Shown here: one piece after another, positions 45,809 through 57,529 of the stretch
How positions within the stretch are numbered: the first letter of the stretch is position 1
How the letters are laid out: each line of letters begins with the position of its first letter
Origin: Hexactinellida sp. DTS-2022
Taxonomy: Eukaryota; Porifera; Hexactinellida
Direction: 5' to 3'
Length of the DNA stretch: 64,000 bases
NCBI GenBank assembly: GCA_028753945.1
Contig: JAPNXP010000005.1
Location: 2,728,001-2,792,000 of the forward strand
Translations under genes and position numbers: made by a program
Notes under the pieces: generated by a model
Database searches by the model: none
The model's input: the letters and a program-made list of their open reading frames with translations, nothing else
Told to the model about the DNA's origin: nothing

Positions 45809-48237
45809 GTACTTAAAGTCGTATTCACTAAGAAATATTGTTGTACTTAAGTATATACTTAACTAAGTACGTACTTAAGTACGAAATTAAATATATATTT
45901 ATTCAATTATATTTATAGTACACTGTTATTTCTTTTGGAATTTACTTTACGTAATATTCAACGTAGTATTGATAATTCAATATATAAATTACATTTTATC
46001 TTAATGAAGTATTTACTTTATTATTTTGAATAGTAGAATTGAAATCATCATTATTAACTGTAAAATGTTCCAAGTGTTATCATTGCACTTGTATGAAACA
46101 CAAATTCACTTTGAAGCTATAACCAATCAATAATATTCATTATCGAGCAATATAGTTATTGTAATATATTATATAATATTCGTTCTACCATAAGAGTGCA
46201 ATTACAATATGGAGAAGATGGCTGATTTATGTAAAAGAAAACCGTTAATAAAACGGAGAATTGATTACGACCTATTCATTTTAATTGATATATAGAAAGA
46301 ACATCCTAGGAGAATACAACCTCTATATTTTCCTCTCTATATATTTAAATTTTCTATATTTTTCCGGCCGGACGGAACTCTATCAGAACGAATTCAATTC
46401 ACTTATAGTATAAAAACTATAGTAGGACCCTACTATAACGGTTTGAAGTGGCAACGTATTATGTAATTTAAGTCTAACTAGTTAAACACACGGATATCAT
46501 TGACTACTTACCAAGAATAAAATTTGATGTTAATGGATCTGTAAAGATTTATGTATCTAAGAAATAATACTTCATAAATTTATTTTCATTAATATGTATT
46601 TATTCTTAGCGGGGCCCCAAAAATTGTTTGGCCTAGGGCCCCGCACAGTCTTACCAGGCCCTGGTTGTACTACCAGGTGATGCACTGGTGTGCTTGAATG
46701 CAGGCCAAGATAAAGTATGAGATCGCTCAGACTTGCATAGATGATTCAACACTAACGAGTTGGTGAACTTACTAATTCACTTTGCAACATCTCCAACCAT
46801 AGGCGCCGATCTTTGTAGGGGTGAGGTATTTACTGGGGGGGGGGGGACAAAATTGGGACCAATTTTTCGACCTTTGCCGCCCAAGTTTGAAGGTTGATTA
46901 GAAAGGTCAATTCGTTCCAAGATCGAGCAACTTGAGCATTCGGAGGCCAATGATGATCCACTAATGGTTTAACAAATATACTACATTAGGGTTTTCCTGA
47001 ATTGGTTTTTAAGGAAATAATTGGAATTTGTAAATTGCGATATTTACTACAAGAAATAGTCTAAATGATATGTAGTTTGACTCCGTTTAATTTTCTTTAC
47101 AAACTTAAATCAAAATGGAAGTTTTTTAATGATTAAAAGTTATTTAAGTACTAAATTATCGAAAAATAATTACTAAAAAATAAATAAGTGAATTTGGGGA
47201 AAAAAATGTGATAAACAGAATATTTATCATAGAAAGTAAATTTTTTATTAATGCCTCGGATACCCTGGAATAGGGAAAGTCTCATACGCATGCTAGTTTG
47301 TTCCATTATACCCTTACATATTAGCAATTATTCAAGACAAAGTTTGACTCTCTAGCTCAAATACTTCCCAAGTTCCAATGAGTTATGTAAATATGGACTA
47401 AATGACGTGTATTATTTTTTAGAATTTATTGAAATTTTCCTATGCAACGGATTTTATTAGAGAATTGGGAAGTTATCAATGCGATGATAGTTATTATAAA
47501 AGTTAGTAGGTACTATATAGTAGGTTATCGGCAATAGAGAGCTTTTAGCGATTCATTGTTTACTTTAAATACTACTGGAGTGAATTGATGAAATTTTCTA
47601 GAATGTTAAACATTCCAGAAAATTATGGTAGAACTTAATATTTTCAGGGATATGCTAGAATACTTACTATCCAAAAACGCAATAAATACATTAGGTCGTC
47701 GAGTGACGAAAAATCAATACATCAACACCTTAAATTTACAACTTTATGGCATGGGTAATCCTTCACTCAACAGGATACTTTTCTTTTGCACGAATATAAT
47801 TCCACAATTTATATACTGTGCGTATTCAATTTTAATAAATTTAGTTTATATTGCCCCCAGTAACCCCCAGTGGACCCTCCCAGAATCCCAACATTGGCGC
47901 CAAAGGTAAGTTGTAAAATCAATATTATTCACGTTCATTTTGAAATTTCACCAACATTTCAAAAGTTCTAGAGAATTGTGATTCGATATGATGAGACTAA
48001 GAAATTTGTTTATCAAGTACAAAGTGACCACGTCATCGCAATGATGGCGCATTATAATCTCCGTGTTTTTAATTCATAAGCATTATCTTGAAAACAACTC
48101 TAATTAGTTAATACTACTGATCTAAAGGAAGTACCAGAATTGAAGTATTTTCAGGTAACTAATTGAGTGACCTTTACACAATAAGCCATTGTCGAATGAA
48201 GACGTCTAATGTATATGCGGCATCTTAGGGATATATA
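45809..48237. other. No recognisable gene; solo MITE ends
   Basis: AT-rich. Near 46611-46672 a GGGGCCCC/AGGGCCCCGC segment ending in CAGGCCCTGG looks like a decayed hAT-type end. At 46798 CATAGGCGCCGAT repeats the end of the shell at 9721, followed by a G run. A 94-codon frame at 47625-47909 has no motif. Confidence 0.5.
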
Positions 48238-48565
48238 CAGTACACACTCGCTAATCCGAACAGAGTTGTTCCGATTCAAAGATCTTCTGTTCAGATTAGT
48301 GAATTCGTTCGGATTAGTGAAGTAATGCATTTTCTATGGGCATCGATAAATGAGAATCTCGATAATCCGAACCAAACTTGTACAAACCTTGTTAATTCCG
48401 CACTAAACATCCAGTGTACGCTTTAAAATATTTGCATAAGACTATTTTTAATACTTCCAATGCAAATTACCATTTTTTCCACATTTATTATATGAAAATT
48501 TCGGTCTCCTGTTCGGATTACCGAGGGTTCGGATTAGCGGGGTACGGATTAGGGAGGGTGTACTG
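48238..48565. mobile_element. pogo/Tigger-like MITE (328 bp)
   Basis: Ends CAGTACACACTCGCTAATCC and GGAGGGTGTACTG with TA on both sides. Inner words GTTCGGATTAGCG repeat the end motif. Confidence 0.8.
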
Positions 48566-48984
48566 TATGCCTAAGATTTACAAGAAAAATATCTAAAGTA
48601 AACATTCTTAAAAAGATATCAACTAAACAGGTAGCAGATGTAAGCAACAAACCTGATAATCATTTCGATGATCCGAATAAATCTGTCCTGACTGTTCCAG
48701 GATTGAGGCTGTCGCCTATTGCGAGTGCGAAGACCTCTGCGTCCTCTCCTGCCTCGATTTCCCCCACGAAACGATTAGTGGTAGGACGGGATGATGCAGA
48801 TGAGAGCAGATGCTCAACAGAGGATTCTGAGACATGAGTCGAAAATACAGAGCTTGCAATAGACAGCAGATTGGGACTAAGCATCGGGACTGGCACTGGG
48901 TTGAGAGATGGAAAGGGTACTGTAGTGGGATTGGGTGGTAGATTGGTTAACGGAGTTTGGGATCTGGGTTGCAATGGTTATTGG

Positions 48985-49365
48985 AGTGGGATTTGGTGTT
49001 GGATTTGTTTTTGGAGTCGTTATTGGATTGGGATTTGGTATTGGAGTGGGATTGGGTATTGGCTTGATTATTGGAGTTGGATTGGGTATTGGAGTGGGGC
49101 TGGGGATTGGAATGGTTGCTGGAGTTGGAATGGGTATTGGAGTAGGTTTGGGGATCGGAGTGGTTTTTGGAGTTGGATTGGATATTGGAGTGGGGCTGGG
49201 GATTTGAATGGTTGCTGGATTTGGATTGGGTATTGGAAAGGGGCTGGGGATTGGAGTGGTTGCTGGAGTTGGATTGGATATTGGAGTGGGACTGGGGATT
49301 GGAGTGGTTGCTGGAGTTGGATTGGATATTGGAGTGGGACTGGGGATTGGAGTAGTTGCTCGAGT
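48985..49365. repeat. 48-bp minisatellite, GATTGGAGTGG-rich
   Basis: About eight degenerate 48-bp units, themselves built from GGAGTGG/GGATTGG hexamer-like parts. The strands are strongly skewed (G+T on plus). Because stops are rare in such sequence, several frames stay open across it on both strands; none has an identifiable domain. Confidence 0.85.
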
Positions 49366-50230
49366 GGGCTCTTCTTCATGGAATAAATCTTACAGAGTGA
49401 TATCAGAAATATCGTAAGTCAATCTTACATAATTCGCACGCTTTAAGAGATAGAAATCTGAGAATTTAATATAGTGGGGCAGCATAGCAATAAAATTGTT
49501 CAATTTTTGATACAAGCATGAAAATTGGCACAGACATAGATAAATATATTATAAAAAGATATGGATATGGAGGCATCACGAAATTTTAATATTTTCAAGA
49601 TGGCGGCCAAAAATTGTCGGAAAGTGTCGGACAAAAGCCCGCTCTCGCGAATACTTGTTAAATGACCTCGTAGAGTGTTTGTATGCACATAGTTATTCTC
49701 AAATGACTGTGCGGTGAAGAAAGAGGGGTCACTCGATAGGGAAGAATCAATATTTGAGAATGGAATGTATCACATTCCAGCGTTGTCAAGGAATGTCATC
49801 CCTCCCAAACATGGTCATGTGACCCCTATAATGACTGGAAATCTTATGCTGATTACGAATATCAGCATTAAACATATATTAAACTTCAATTGACAGAGTT
49901 AATTTGCTTTTGTATACATATATGTACTACAGTATAACTGGGTTAGTACGTACTTCGGCTTAGTAGGTACTGATTTTTTAACCATTTAGTAAATTTATAT
50001 GTATCTCAATATAATGTAAATTCCGTAGTAATTACACTTGCATAATATGCACAAGTTTTCTCTCCCAAGGGGTTACATGCTAACCGAATTCTATTTTAAC
50101 CCAAAATGTCTTATGAAACTTTACTCGATTAAGAGGAGAAATCTATTAACTGGTAGCTCTATAAAGCGGAGTCGACTGCGTCTAATCGACACCAATACCT
50201 ATCTTATATTCAACGGATATTTTCATATTA

Positions 50231-50403
50231 CAGTAGAATCTCGTTAGTGCGAACCAGATAAGAAGACAAACAGTTCCACAGAATCAGGTCCCTACAAGCT
50301 ACAATGGCTATTCACTGGGTATTACTCCGGTTAATATGAACTCCGGATAAAGCTAACAAAATTTTATCAACCCGTTGGTGCTCATATTAACGAGGTACTA
50401 TTG
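50231..50403. mobile_element. pogo-like MITE (173 bp)
   Basis: Ends CAGTAGAATCTCGTTAGTGC and the inverse of TTAACGAGGTACTATTG, with TA on both sides. It is nested in the spacer of the fold-back element. Confidence 0.75.
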
Positions 50404-50599
50404 TATATAGGCATGCATGTAAAGATCTTAGCCATATTTTAATAGAAATCAATATTGTGTATTCGATTTCCTTAACTGCCACTATGCGGCCTAACTCCTC
50501 ACTAAATCATTGATGATAGAGTTAGTAAAACATCCCTTCCTACCATTGCCATACTTTTAACTTGTTTACATTTAACACCACTTGAAAGCAAACTTCTAG

Positions 50600-50861
50600 G
50601 GTGATTTTGAATTTACAATAATTTGTTATCTTTATTGCAAACAACAACAATAATACTATTCATATTAAAAAATTTAAAAAGCGAAACTTGAAATCAGCAT
50701 ACTTGTTTACCTATTATAACATTTAAAAGTTAGTCTCTATATTGGTATATAAATGCAGTTTCTATTCCCCAATCACTTTAAAGCAACCTGGACAAACAAA
50801 CACACACAGTGGTACACACACACAAACAAAGATAAAAACAGTCGAGTTTTAATAATATAGA
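50600..50861 (-). mobile_element. Helitron family 2 fragment
   Basis: On the minus strand it starts TCTATATTATTAAAACTCGA at 50861 after A, the Helitron 5' signature with a body unlike family 1. It runs through a GTGTGTGT-rich part into sequence shared with 57530-57692 and 5935-6045. No 3' end was found. Confidence 0.55.
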
Positions 50862-52146
50862 TTTATCAATAGTTTCTTAAAATCCTTAGCCCCTGATTGT
50901 TCTCGCCTAAATATCTTTGAGCGCTTAAACTGAAATTAATCCTAATGAAATTCAAAAATTTAAATATACAGTATAACCTCATTTGTACGAACACGGATAA
51001 TGCGAATTTCCGGTTACTATGAACACAATTTTTGGACCTTTCAAAGAATCTTCAATTCGAATAACAACGGTGATACCAATTTGTTATCATGAACGGGAAA
51101 TAGATTAGGGCAAAATAGCCGAAATAGAAGAAACGAAAAGTAATTATTTGATTTATACAGTACTAACTGACTTTACATTATATTGAGATACATATAAATT
51201 TACTAAATGATTTAAAAAATCAGTACCAACGATGCCGAAGTACGTCATAACCCAAGTCATACTGTAGTACATATATGTATACAAAAGCAAAATAACTCTG
51301 TCAATTGAAGTTTAATAAATGTTTAATGCTGATATTCGTAATCAGCATAAGATTTCCAGTCATTATAGGGGTCACATGACCATGTTTGGGAGGGATGACA
51401 TTCCTTGACAACGCTGGAATGTGATACATTCCATTCTCAAATATTGATTCTACCCTATCGAGTGACCCCTCTTTCTTCACCGCACAGTCATTTGAGAATA
51501 ACTATGTGCATACAAACACTCTACGAGGTCATTTAACAAGTATTCGCGAGAGCGGGCTTTTGTCCGACACTTTCCGACGATTTTTGGCCGCCATCTTGAA
51601 AATATTAAAATTTCGTGATGCCTCCATATCCATATCTTTTTATAATATATTTATCTATGTCTGTGCCAATTTTCATGCTTGTATCAAAAATTGAACAATT
51701 CACTCCAATATGGCTGTTATGCTGCCCCACTAATAGAACATGTACATTAATGATGAGACACATTGGTCACACCAGATCTCCACTATTCTAGCTCATTATC
51801 TCATGATGAAGTAATCAATAAAATTTCACATTGTTAAATTTGACTATTTAGGCCTGTTGCATGATATTTTGAGACGCGTGAGATTTTCAGACGCCTATGT
51901 GATACACTAAATACACCATGGATGTGCTATTACAAATCATACAGTGATATTTTGAGACACTATAAAAGGAAATTTTTGGCTTATTTACTTTTTATTATGA
52001 ATTAAAGAATAACAATTTTGAGACGATAGTAAAGATAAACCAGACATAGATGTGCTATTATATATTTTTTGAGACGCTGGTATATAACAATTTCTGAGTG
52101 ATTACCTGTTTTGAACGTTTCAATATATTTTATATTCTATCTGCAA

Positions 52147-52632
52147 CTAGCGCGCTTCGCTGCAGAACACAACCAACACCAACCGCGAAGCGGTTGGTGT
52201 GTGGTTTATATACTCCTAATATTGATTATAAAGCGTAAATAGGCCTAAATAGTCAAATTTAACAATGTGAAATTTTAATGACTACGTCGTCATCATGTGA
52301 TAATGAGTTAGCATAGTGGCGATCTGGTGTGACCAACGTGTCTGCATCATTAATGTACATGTTCTATTAAATTTTCAGATTTTTATCTCTTAGAGGGCGC
52401 GAATTATGCGCGATTAAGTGAATTTTCAGGGTTCTCGAAATGTGACAATGACGTCATAACTTGTCGAGGTGTGATAAATTTTGAGTGGAAACCTCAACTT
52501 GTTGGCGGGTGCCAAAAGTTACCCCTATATGCCAAAATCCCATTTGGAAACCGTCCACTTTCTTCAATCAACTCGTAACATACAACAAATGTATACACAT
52601 AGATACCCAGGCTTGTGTTTTAATAGTATAGA
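52147..52632 (-). mobile_element. Intact non-autonomous Helitron, family 1 (486 bp)
   Basis: On the minus strand: A then TCTATACTATTAAAACACAAG at 52632, family body, hairpin CCAACCGC-TTC-GCGGTTGG, and the terminus GCGAAGCGCGCTAG at 52147 followed by T. All Helitron landmarks (A/T target, TC start, 3' hairpin, CTRR end, no TSD) are present. It is the reference copy of the family in this window. Confidence 0.9.
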
Positions 52633-52917
52633 TATGTATCCCTTTTAATTCAACTTAAATTACTGATAATTATAGCAAGTTAAACCAGTAGCCCAATTTC
52701 CGATGTATATCTGATTTCACTAGTTTTCCTACTCCAATAAATTCCGAATTCTGTTATGGTTATAATACTACCAATTGCAGGGACACAACTTTAATTAATT
52801 CAAAATAAAAAGATACTAAATTCATTAATTAAATATATATCTATATACTAAACAACTAATAATACATAAACTAAATAAAAAACTCAACAACTAATTAACT
52901 TAATTAATCTAAAATTC

Positions 52918-53157
52918 CCAAAACCCTTCCCCTCCTCCGCCACACTCTGCGTTTGTTGCACTCCCTCCTCCTCCACCTCCTGCTCCTCCCCCTTAACATT
53001 CTCCTTAATGTAAGCACCTCCCCTTCCTGACTCCACACCTCCACCTCCCACGTCCTCTTCTCCTCCTCCCATGTCCTCTTCTCTTCTCCTCCTCCCACGT
53101 CCTCTTCAGCTCCTCCCATACCTCCCTCTCCTCCTCCCACTTCCTCAAAACCCACTC
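52918..53157. repeat. Polypyrimidine/polypurine tract (about 240 bp)
   Basis: The plus strand is almost all C and T, built from CCTCCTCC and CCTCTTCTCC words. The minus strand translates as Gly/Glu-rich low-complexity frames without stops, which I take as a composition effect. It lies downstream of the integrase stop. Confidence 0.85.
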
Positions 53158-53444
53158 GAATTAAAATAAAATAAAAAACATTTTTTTAGCATGCATTAAA
53201 TTAGGTAGGTTGTTTCATATTACTTATAGTTATTAATTTACTAGCCAACTTATGAAATTATAATACACAGTCAATAAAGATTACATTCAATGAATTAGAC
53301 TATAGATGTGAAAACTGGAAGCTTATTTTTAAGTTATTAAGGTGTTAAAATATGGATTCCGTAGAAAATCCGAAGAGATTCTGGTACATCTAAAAAGGAA
53401 TATTTTACTATTAACACTATTTTATCTTCTAAATAACAACTCAA

Positions 53445-55845
53445 TCACAATGAATTTACCTGTGAGGTTTTGATTCCGATGCTAGTATCGAGGCTTACTT
53501 TCTTCTTAGTATTCTTGGGACTAGAGGATATTTCGAAGTAAGGTCTTGTGATATGGATTGGAATCTTTTTGTCCTTCTTCGTTCCTAATTCTGTTTGAGA
53601 AATTATAACATGGCTTTCTGTTGCTTTCGACACGGTGTAAGGCCCGAGATGTTTCGTTTGCTTCTTTGTTTTGGGCATGATGGTATAGATGATCTTATCA
53701 TCCTTCTTTAGAGGTGTACTAATTACAGAGAGAATAATTATAATCGAAGGAAGGAATCGAACTTTAGTAACAAGATAGACTGTGTGTTATGTATGAATTA
53801 AATATCGTCATCAGTTCAACTAACCGACTAGTGTTAACTTTCTTATCATATTGTATCTTCTGCTTGAGTTGTTCAAAACTGATGCAGTCCATAGCTGATT
53901 GCTGTGTAGAAGTTCGAGATTCAATCGATGTTGCTAACTGCTTCGAGGGGATTATCAGGAGGTGGGCAAAAAATGTCGTTTATTCCTTCGATATCATCTA
54001 GTGGATCTGTGAGTTCTGAGAAAATCGATTCTTCCAAATCTAAGTCTTCCTCATCGTTGGTATGCAGGTCGTTAATGGTGGACAAGAAATCTTGATGCCG
54101 GGACTCTCTTCCCCACATAACCTTGAATGGAGTTTGTCCGAGGTATCTTTTCTTACAGGAATTCATTGCAAGCACAGCCTGTTTGAGCAGTTTGGACCAA
54201 TGATCCCCTATCTGGCTCTCCATTTTAATCAGTTTTCTATATGGATAATTCGTAAATGGGTCTTAAAATTATATTACAAAATACTTACTGTTTCAGAATC
54301 TAGTTGTGCGCTTCGACTAAGCCATTAGCCATCGGGTGGTAAGCACGAGTGCTACGATTGTTGATACCCAATTTCTGATTGAATTCCTTAATTATCTGTT
54401 AAATACAATAAATAAAAAATACAATAAATAAATACAAAGAACAATATATACAATAATGTTAGTGTGTAAAATTAGATAGTTATTAATAAATCTAACGTCA
54501 GTATTACATTATAGTACTCACATTGCTTGTGAACTCTTTTCCCTGGTCGTGCTGGATAATATCAGGTAATCCCTTATCGAGATAGATGTCCTTCACATTC
54601 TGAATAACTTCTTGTGAAGTCTTGGTCTTGAGAGGGCGTACTGCAACATATTTGCTCAGCTAGCATACAGTGACTATAATGTGTTTATAGCCGTCTTCAC
54701 TCTCAGGGAGGTCGCATATAAGTTCCATTCCGATATGTCTCCACGTTTTAGAAGGAGGTTGTATTGGCTGGAGTTTCTTTTGCGGTTGAGGTGGCAAGGC
54801 CGCTGTCATCTGACATATATGGCGCGTTTTACCTTTATAATATAAGAAAGCCATTACTATTGTATCTCAAAATATCATGCAACAGTATTACTATGTTACA
54901 AAGCTAAGTGAATAGTTTCTAATCATTATGAATTTGGGATTATTTTCCACTGAGATACAGCCACATATCCTTATGTGCCACTTGTCCCACAAGTAGCACG
55001 TGACATAGACACAGATGCCACTTCATGGATAATTATTGTATAAACATGACTTAAAATCATAATGTTAAGATATTTATAATTATATTACAAGATTAAGTGA
55101 TTTGAGAGTAGTATAATCCAGCAGAATTTATTACGCAAATGAGAAGTATATTGTAATTCAGAAATAAAAATTCAGTTCTTCAAAAAGTTTTCGTGGGTTA
55201 GTATACATTTTGTTAGAATGCATCATAACATTTAAATTGATTCAAAATTAAATAGCCCATTTGAATAATAAAAATAATAATGATTCAAATGAAACGAGAT
55301 AGGTAGGAAATTTTTATAAAGTATGAACAAATACAGAAGTGGTCAGGACATAGATGGACTATCCTTTATAATAATGTCACTGTAAATGGCAAGTGGTCCG
55401 GCCTGACCGAACCACGTGCTACCTAGGAAAGTATGCCGAATAATTAAACTCACATATTCTTTAACGTCTTGGGAAACACCTGCCCATGTGTATCTTTGCT
55501 GAACTGAATGTAGGGTCGTGTTTATTCCGGGATGACCGACTTCGTTATGGAACTTCTCATAGATGCTGTCCAACTCAGACTGCAATGGAACTGCCAAATC
55601 TGTCTCTGTGCCTTCCAGTTTGACTCTCTAAAGGGAGAATTCAAATAAATCATGGGATATTTTTAAAATGGTCTAGGGGAATAAGGAAGTCATATTACCT
55701 TGAAAAGTCTGTTGGTATCTCCAATAAAATAGGAAGACAATCTTCTTTTGTATTTCCATTTTGTCTGACTTGAAGCTTGAGATGCTTCAGGATATTTTTC
55801 CTCGTGAATAAAGTGAATGATTTCGTCATATTCATTTGGATTCAT
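53445..55845 (-). pseudogene. GINGER1-like integrase/transposase, six exons, broken
   Basis: Exon 1 (55845-55699) starts MNPNEYDE and ends at a GT donor. Exon 2 (55627-55454) has the zinc-finger His pair (FHNEVGHPGINTTLHSVQQR) and ends at GTGAGT. Exon 3 (about 54854-54522) has HIGMELICDLPESEDGYKHI, a stop (TAG) after TVC, and IIQHDQGKEF with the second Asp; the first catalytic position reads Glu in GMELI. Exon 4 (54395-54289) has STRAYHPMANGLVEAHN with the Glu, then another TAG. Exon 5 (54236 to about 53840) has GDHWSKLL, then YLGQTPFKVMWGR, with a frameshift before EQLKQKIQYDKK. Exon 6 (about 53725-53445) has KHLGPYTVSKATESH and IHITRPYFE, the C-terminal domain. Exon phases join cleanly. Two stops, a frameshift and the Asp-to-Glu change argue it is dead. 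Confidence 0.85.
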
Positions 55846-56165
55846 TTCAAAATAAGAAAGGATTTGATTGTTTGTTTGTTGTAAATGAATAAGACAATTA
55901 ATGAATATATTAAGTTTCTTATATAGTTAATTAATTTAATAATAGTATAGGGTTTATGTATATTATGATGTCAAAATCATAGAATATTCTTAAATTCATA
56001 ATAAAATGTAAAAATATGCCAAAAATTCCTTTTATAGTGTCTCAAAATATCACTGTATAATTTCTCATAGCACATCCATGGTTTTCTATGACAATGTCTC
56101 AGAATCTCACGCGTCTCAAAATATCATGCAACAGGCCTATTTACACTTAAATCTAGAAACAATAT

Positions 56166-57003
56166 GTTTTTTTAGACTAAATTAGTTAATATAACAAGTG
56201 AAAGCTAAAAATCTAGAAAACGTGTAAGAAAGAATATGTTTAATTGGGACAACGGTTAATCGAGATCTCCGCTTAATTGGGTGTGTACATTTGTTAATGT
56301 AGAAGTAAGTTAAATTCTCAGTTTGAATTAGAATGGCATTTAACCATTGTTGTAAAATACACTAATTAAAGATAAGCATAATGCATTTCACACAATGAAT
56401 CAATAACATTTTGACAAGGTGAAACAATGGAATCACATTTAACACAAGCCCAGGCTAGGCTGTAAGTGCCACAAGAGTGGAAATGTTGGGACAAGTGTCT
56501 GGTTGCTCACTAATGTGCATCTCGTGACCCGAATTTTGAATTTCAATTTTTGGGAAACATTTTCACACCTTTGAAAATTTGTCTGGGCCATATCTCAAAA
56601 AATGTTATACTAAACACCCATTTTTTATTGCATTTTGGGATTCACAAAAAAATTCTGGGTCTGATAGCTCTTCAGGACTTTTCAATTTGGGCTTAGTTTC
56701 TGCCAAAATTGAGGTGTTAATTTCCTTGTTTACTAACACTTCAGTTAATCTTTAGAAAGCCATTTTTAGGAATTCATAAGGTCAATTCTTCATTAGTTAG
56801 AAATAATTAAATCAGAATAAAAAGTCTATATCATTGAAAGTTTTCAGTATTTTCTATAAGATTTGGAATTGAGATGCGGCATAGTCTGATATATGCAAAA
56901 ATAACATAAAATTACTTGTGGTTATATCTCGGAAATGTCAAATTCTAGAGTATACCTGGACCTCAAACTGCAACATTTCGGAGTAGAATGTAACATATAC
57001 TAA
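56166..57003. other. No gene; repeat shared with 14.3 kb
   Basis: 56670-56760 matches 14285-14400 (TTTCAATTTGGGCTTAGTTT, then TTCCTTGTTTACTAACAC). The remainder is unassigned AT-rich DNA. Confidence 0.5.
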
Positions 57004-57139
57004 CAGGGCCGTAGCCACCAAAATCAAAGTGGTCAGGTTAATTTGACCAACCTGACCGAGTGGTGCCATATTGGGAAATTAATCAACCAAAAGTGGTCAG
57101 GTTGAAACCTGACCAACCTGACCAGTGGCTACGGCCCTG
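57004..57139. mobile_element. MITE (136 bp) with CAGGGCCGTAGCCAC ends
   Basis: Inverted ends CAGGGCCGTAGCCAC and GTGGCTACGGCCCTG, with a perfect 5-bp duplication ACTAA (56999-57003, 57140-57144). The interior repeats GTGGTCAGGTT in both orientations. Confidence 0.8.
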
Positions 57140-57348
57140 ACTAACCTTTGGGATATCCAGAAATTACTCCACTCTGGAGAGGTGTGTATTCAAATTTCAC
57201 AGAGTAGCACACAGTAACAATCATAAGAGGATGACCACTATTTAGGGGTGGGTATGGACGAACGTACAGTGAATATATACATCACATGATTCCTATAATG
57301 CAAGACACATACGTGATAATAACTGGTCTAATAGAGACATAGATAAAT

Positions 57349-57396
57349 AGATATATATATAGATATATAGATAGATAGATAGATAGATAGATAGAT
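57349..57396. repeat. (GATA)n microsatellite
   Basis: TA-rich start followed by seven or so GATA units. Confidence 0.85.
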
Positions 57397-57529
57397 GAAA
57401 TTTCGCGATTCAAAAACTGCACATCGGACTTTGGTAATTAGGTTATGTCCTAAAAAGACACCTGGGGAGTCAAAAGTAATTAATTAATGTCCCAATTAAG
57501 CGGAGTACACTGTATACATATGTATTATA

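Larger units (their letters stand above)
49472..51732. mobile_element. Fold-back element with about 550-bp inverted arms (2.26 kb)
   Basis: Arms 49472-50020 and 51172-51732 are inverted copies starting TAGTGGGGCAGCAT. ATA flanks both sides (49469-49471, 51733-51735), and the join reproduces the Helitron consensus, so a 3-bp duplication is likely. The left arm's inner part is the start of a pogo-like MITE (CAGTATAACTGGGTTAG at 49933) that continues into the spacer, while the right arm stops inside it. No transposase is present and the superfamily is unknown. Confidence 0.75.
51855..56133 (-). mobile_element. GINGER1-like DNA transposon, complete ends (4.28 kb)
   Basis: Starts TGTTGCATGATATTTTGAGA and ends with the inverse. 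TIR similarity continues for about 170 bp with repeated TGATATTTTGAGAC words. A 4-bp duplication GGCC (51851-51854, 56134-56137) matches the target in the Helitron consensus. TGTNR ends, 4-bp duplication and an internal Gypsy-like integrase are the published traits of GINGER1. The gene is on the minus strand. A complete Helitron (52147-52632) and a polypyrimidine tract lie in the 3' part. Confidence 0.85.
49390..56165 (+). mobile_element. Helitron family 1 copy split into three pieces
   Basis: Pieces at 49390-49471, 51733-51854 and 56138-56165 are consecutive parts of the Helitron consensus as seen at 15156-15601. The first break holds the fold-back element 49472-51732, the second the GINGER element 51855-56133. 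The 5' part is missing and the 3' end is lost. Confidence 0.75.

Noticed and set aside
48871-49386. 171-codon Trp/Gly-rich frame as a gene
   Set aside because: It lies within the 48-bp minisatellite, where other frames on both strands are open too. No domain or start context supports it.
49472-51732. CACTA transposon, because the ends contain CACTA/TAGTG
   Set aside because: The orientation is reversed: the element starts with TAGTG and ends with CACTA, whereas CACTA elements start with CACT. No matching transposase is present.
53445-55845. Integrase exons as part of a Ty3/Gypsy retrotransposon or a Polinton
   Set aside because: There is no reverse transcriptase, LTR, DNA polymerase B or capsid gene. 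The ends are TGTTG-type TIRs with a 4-bp duplication, and introns are present, all of which fit GINGER1.
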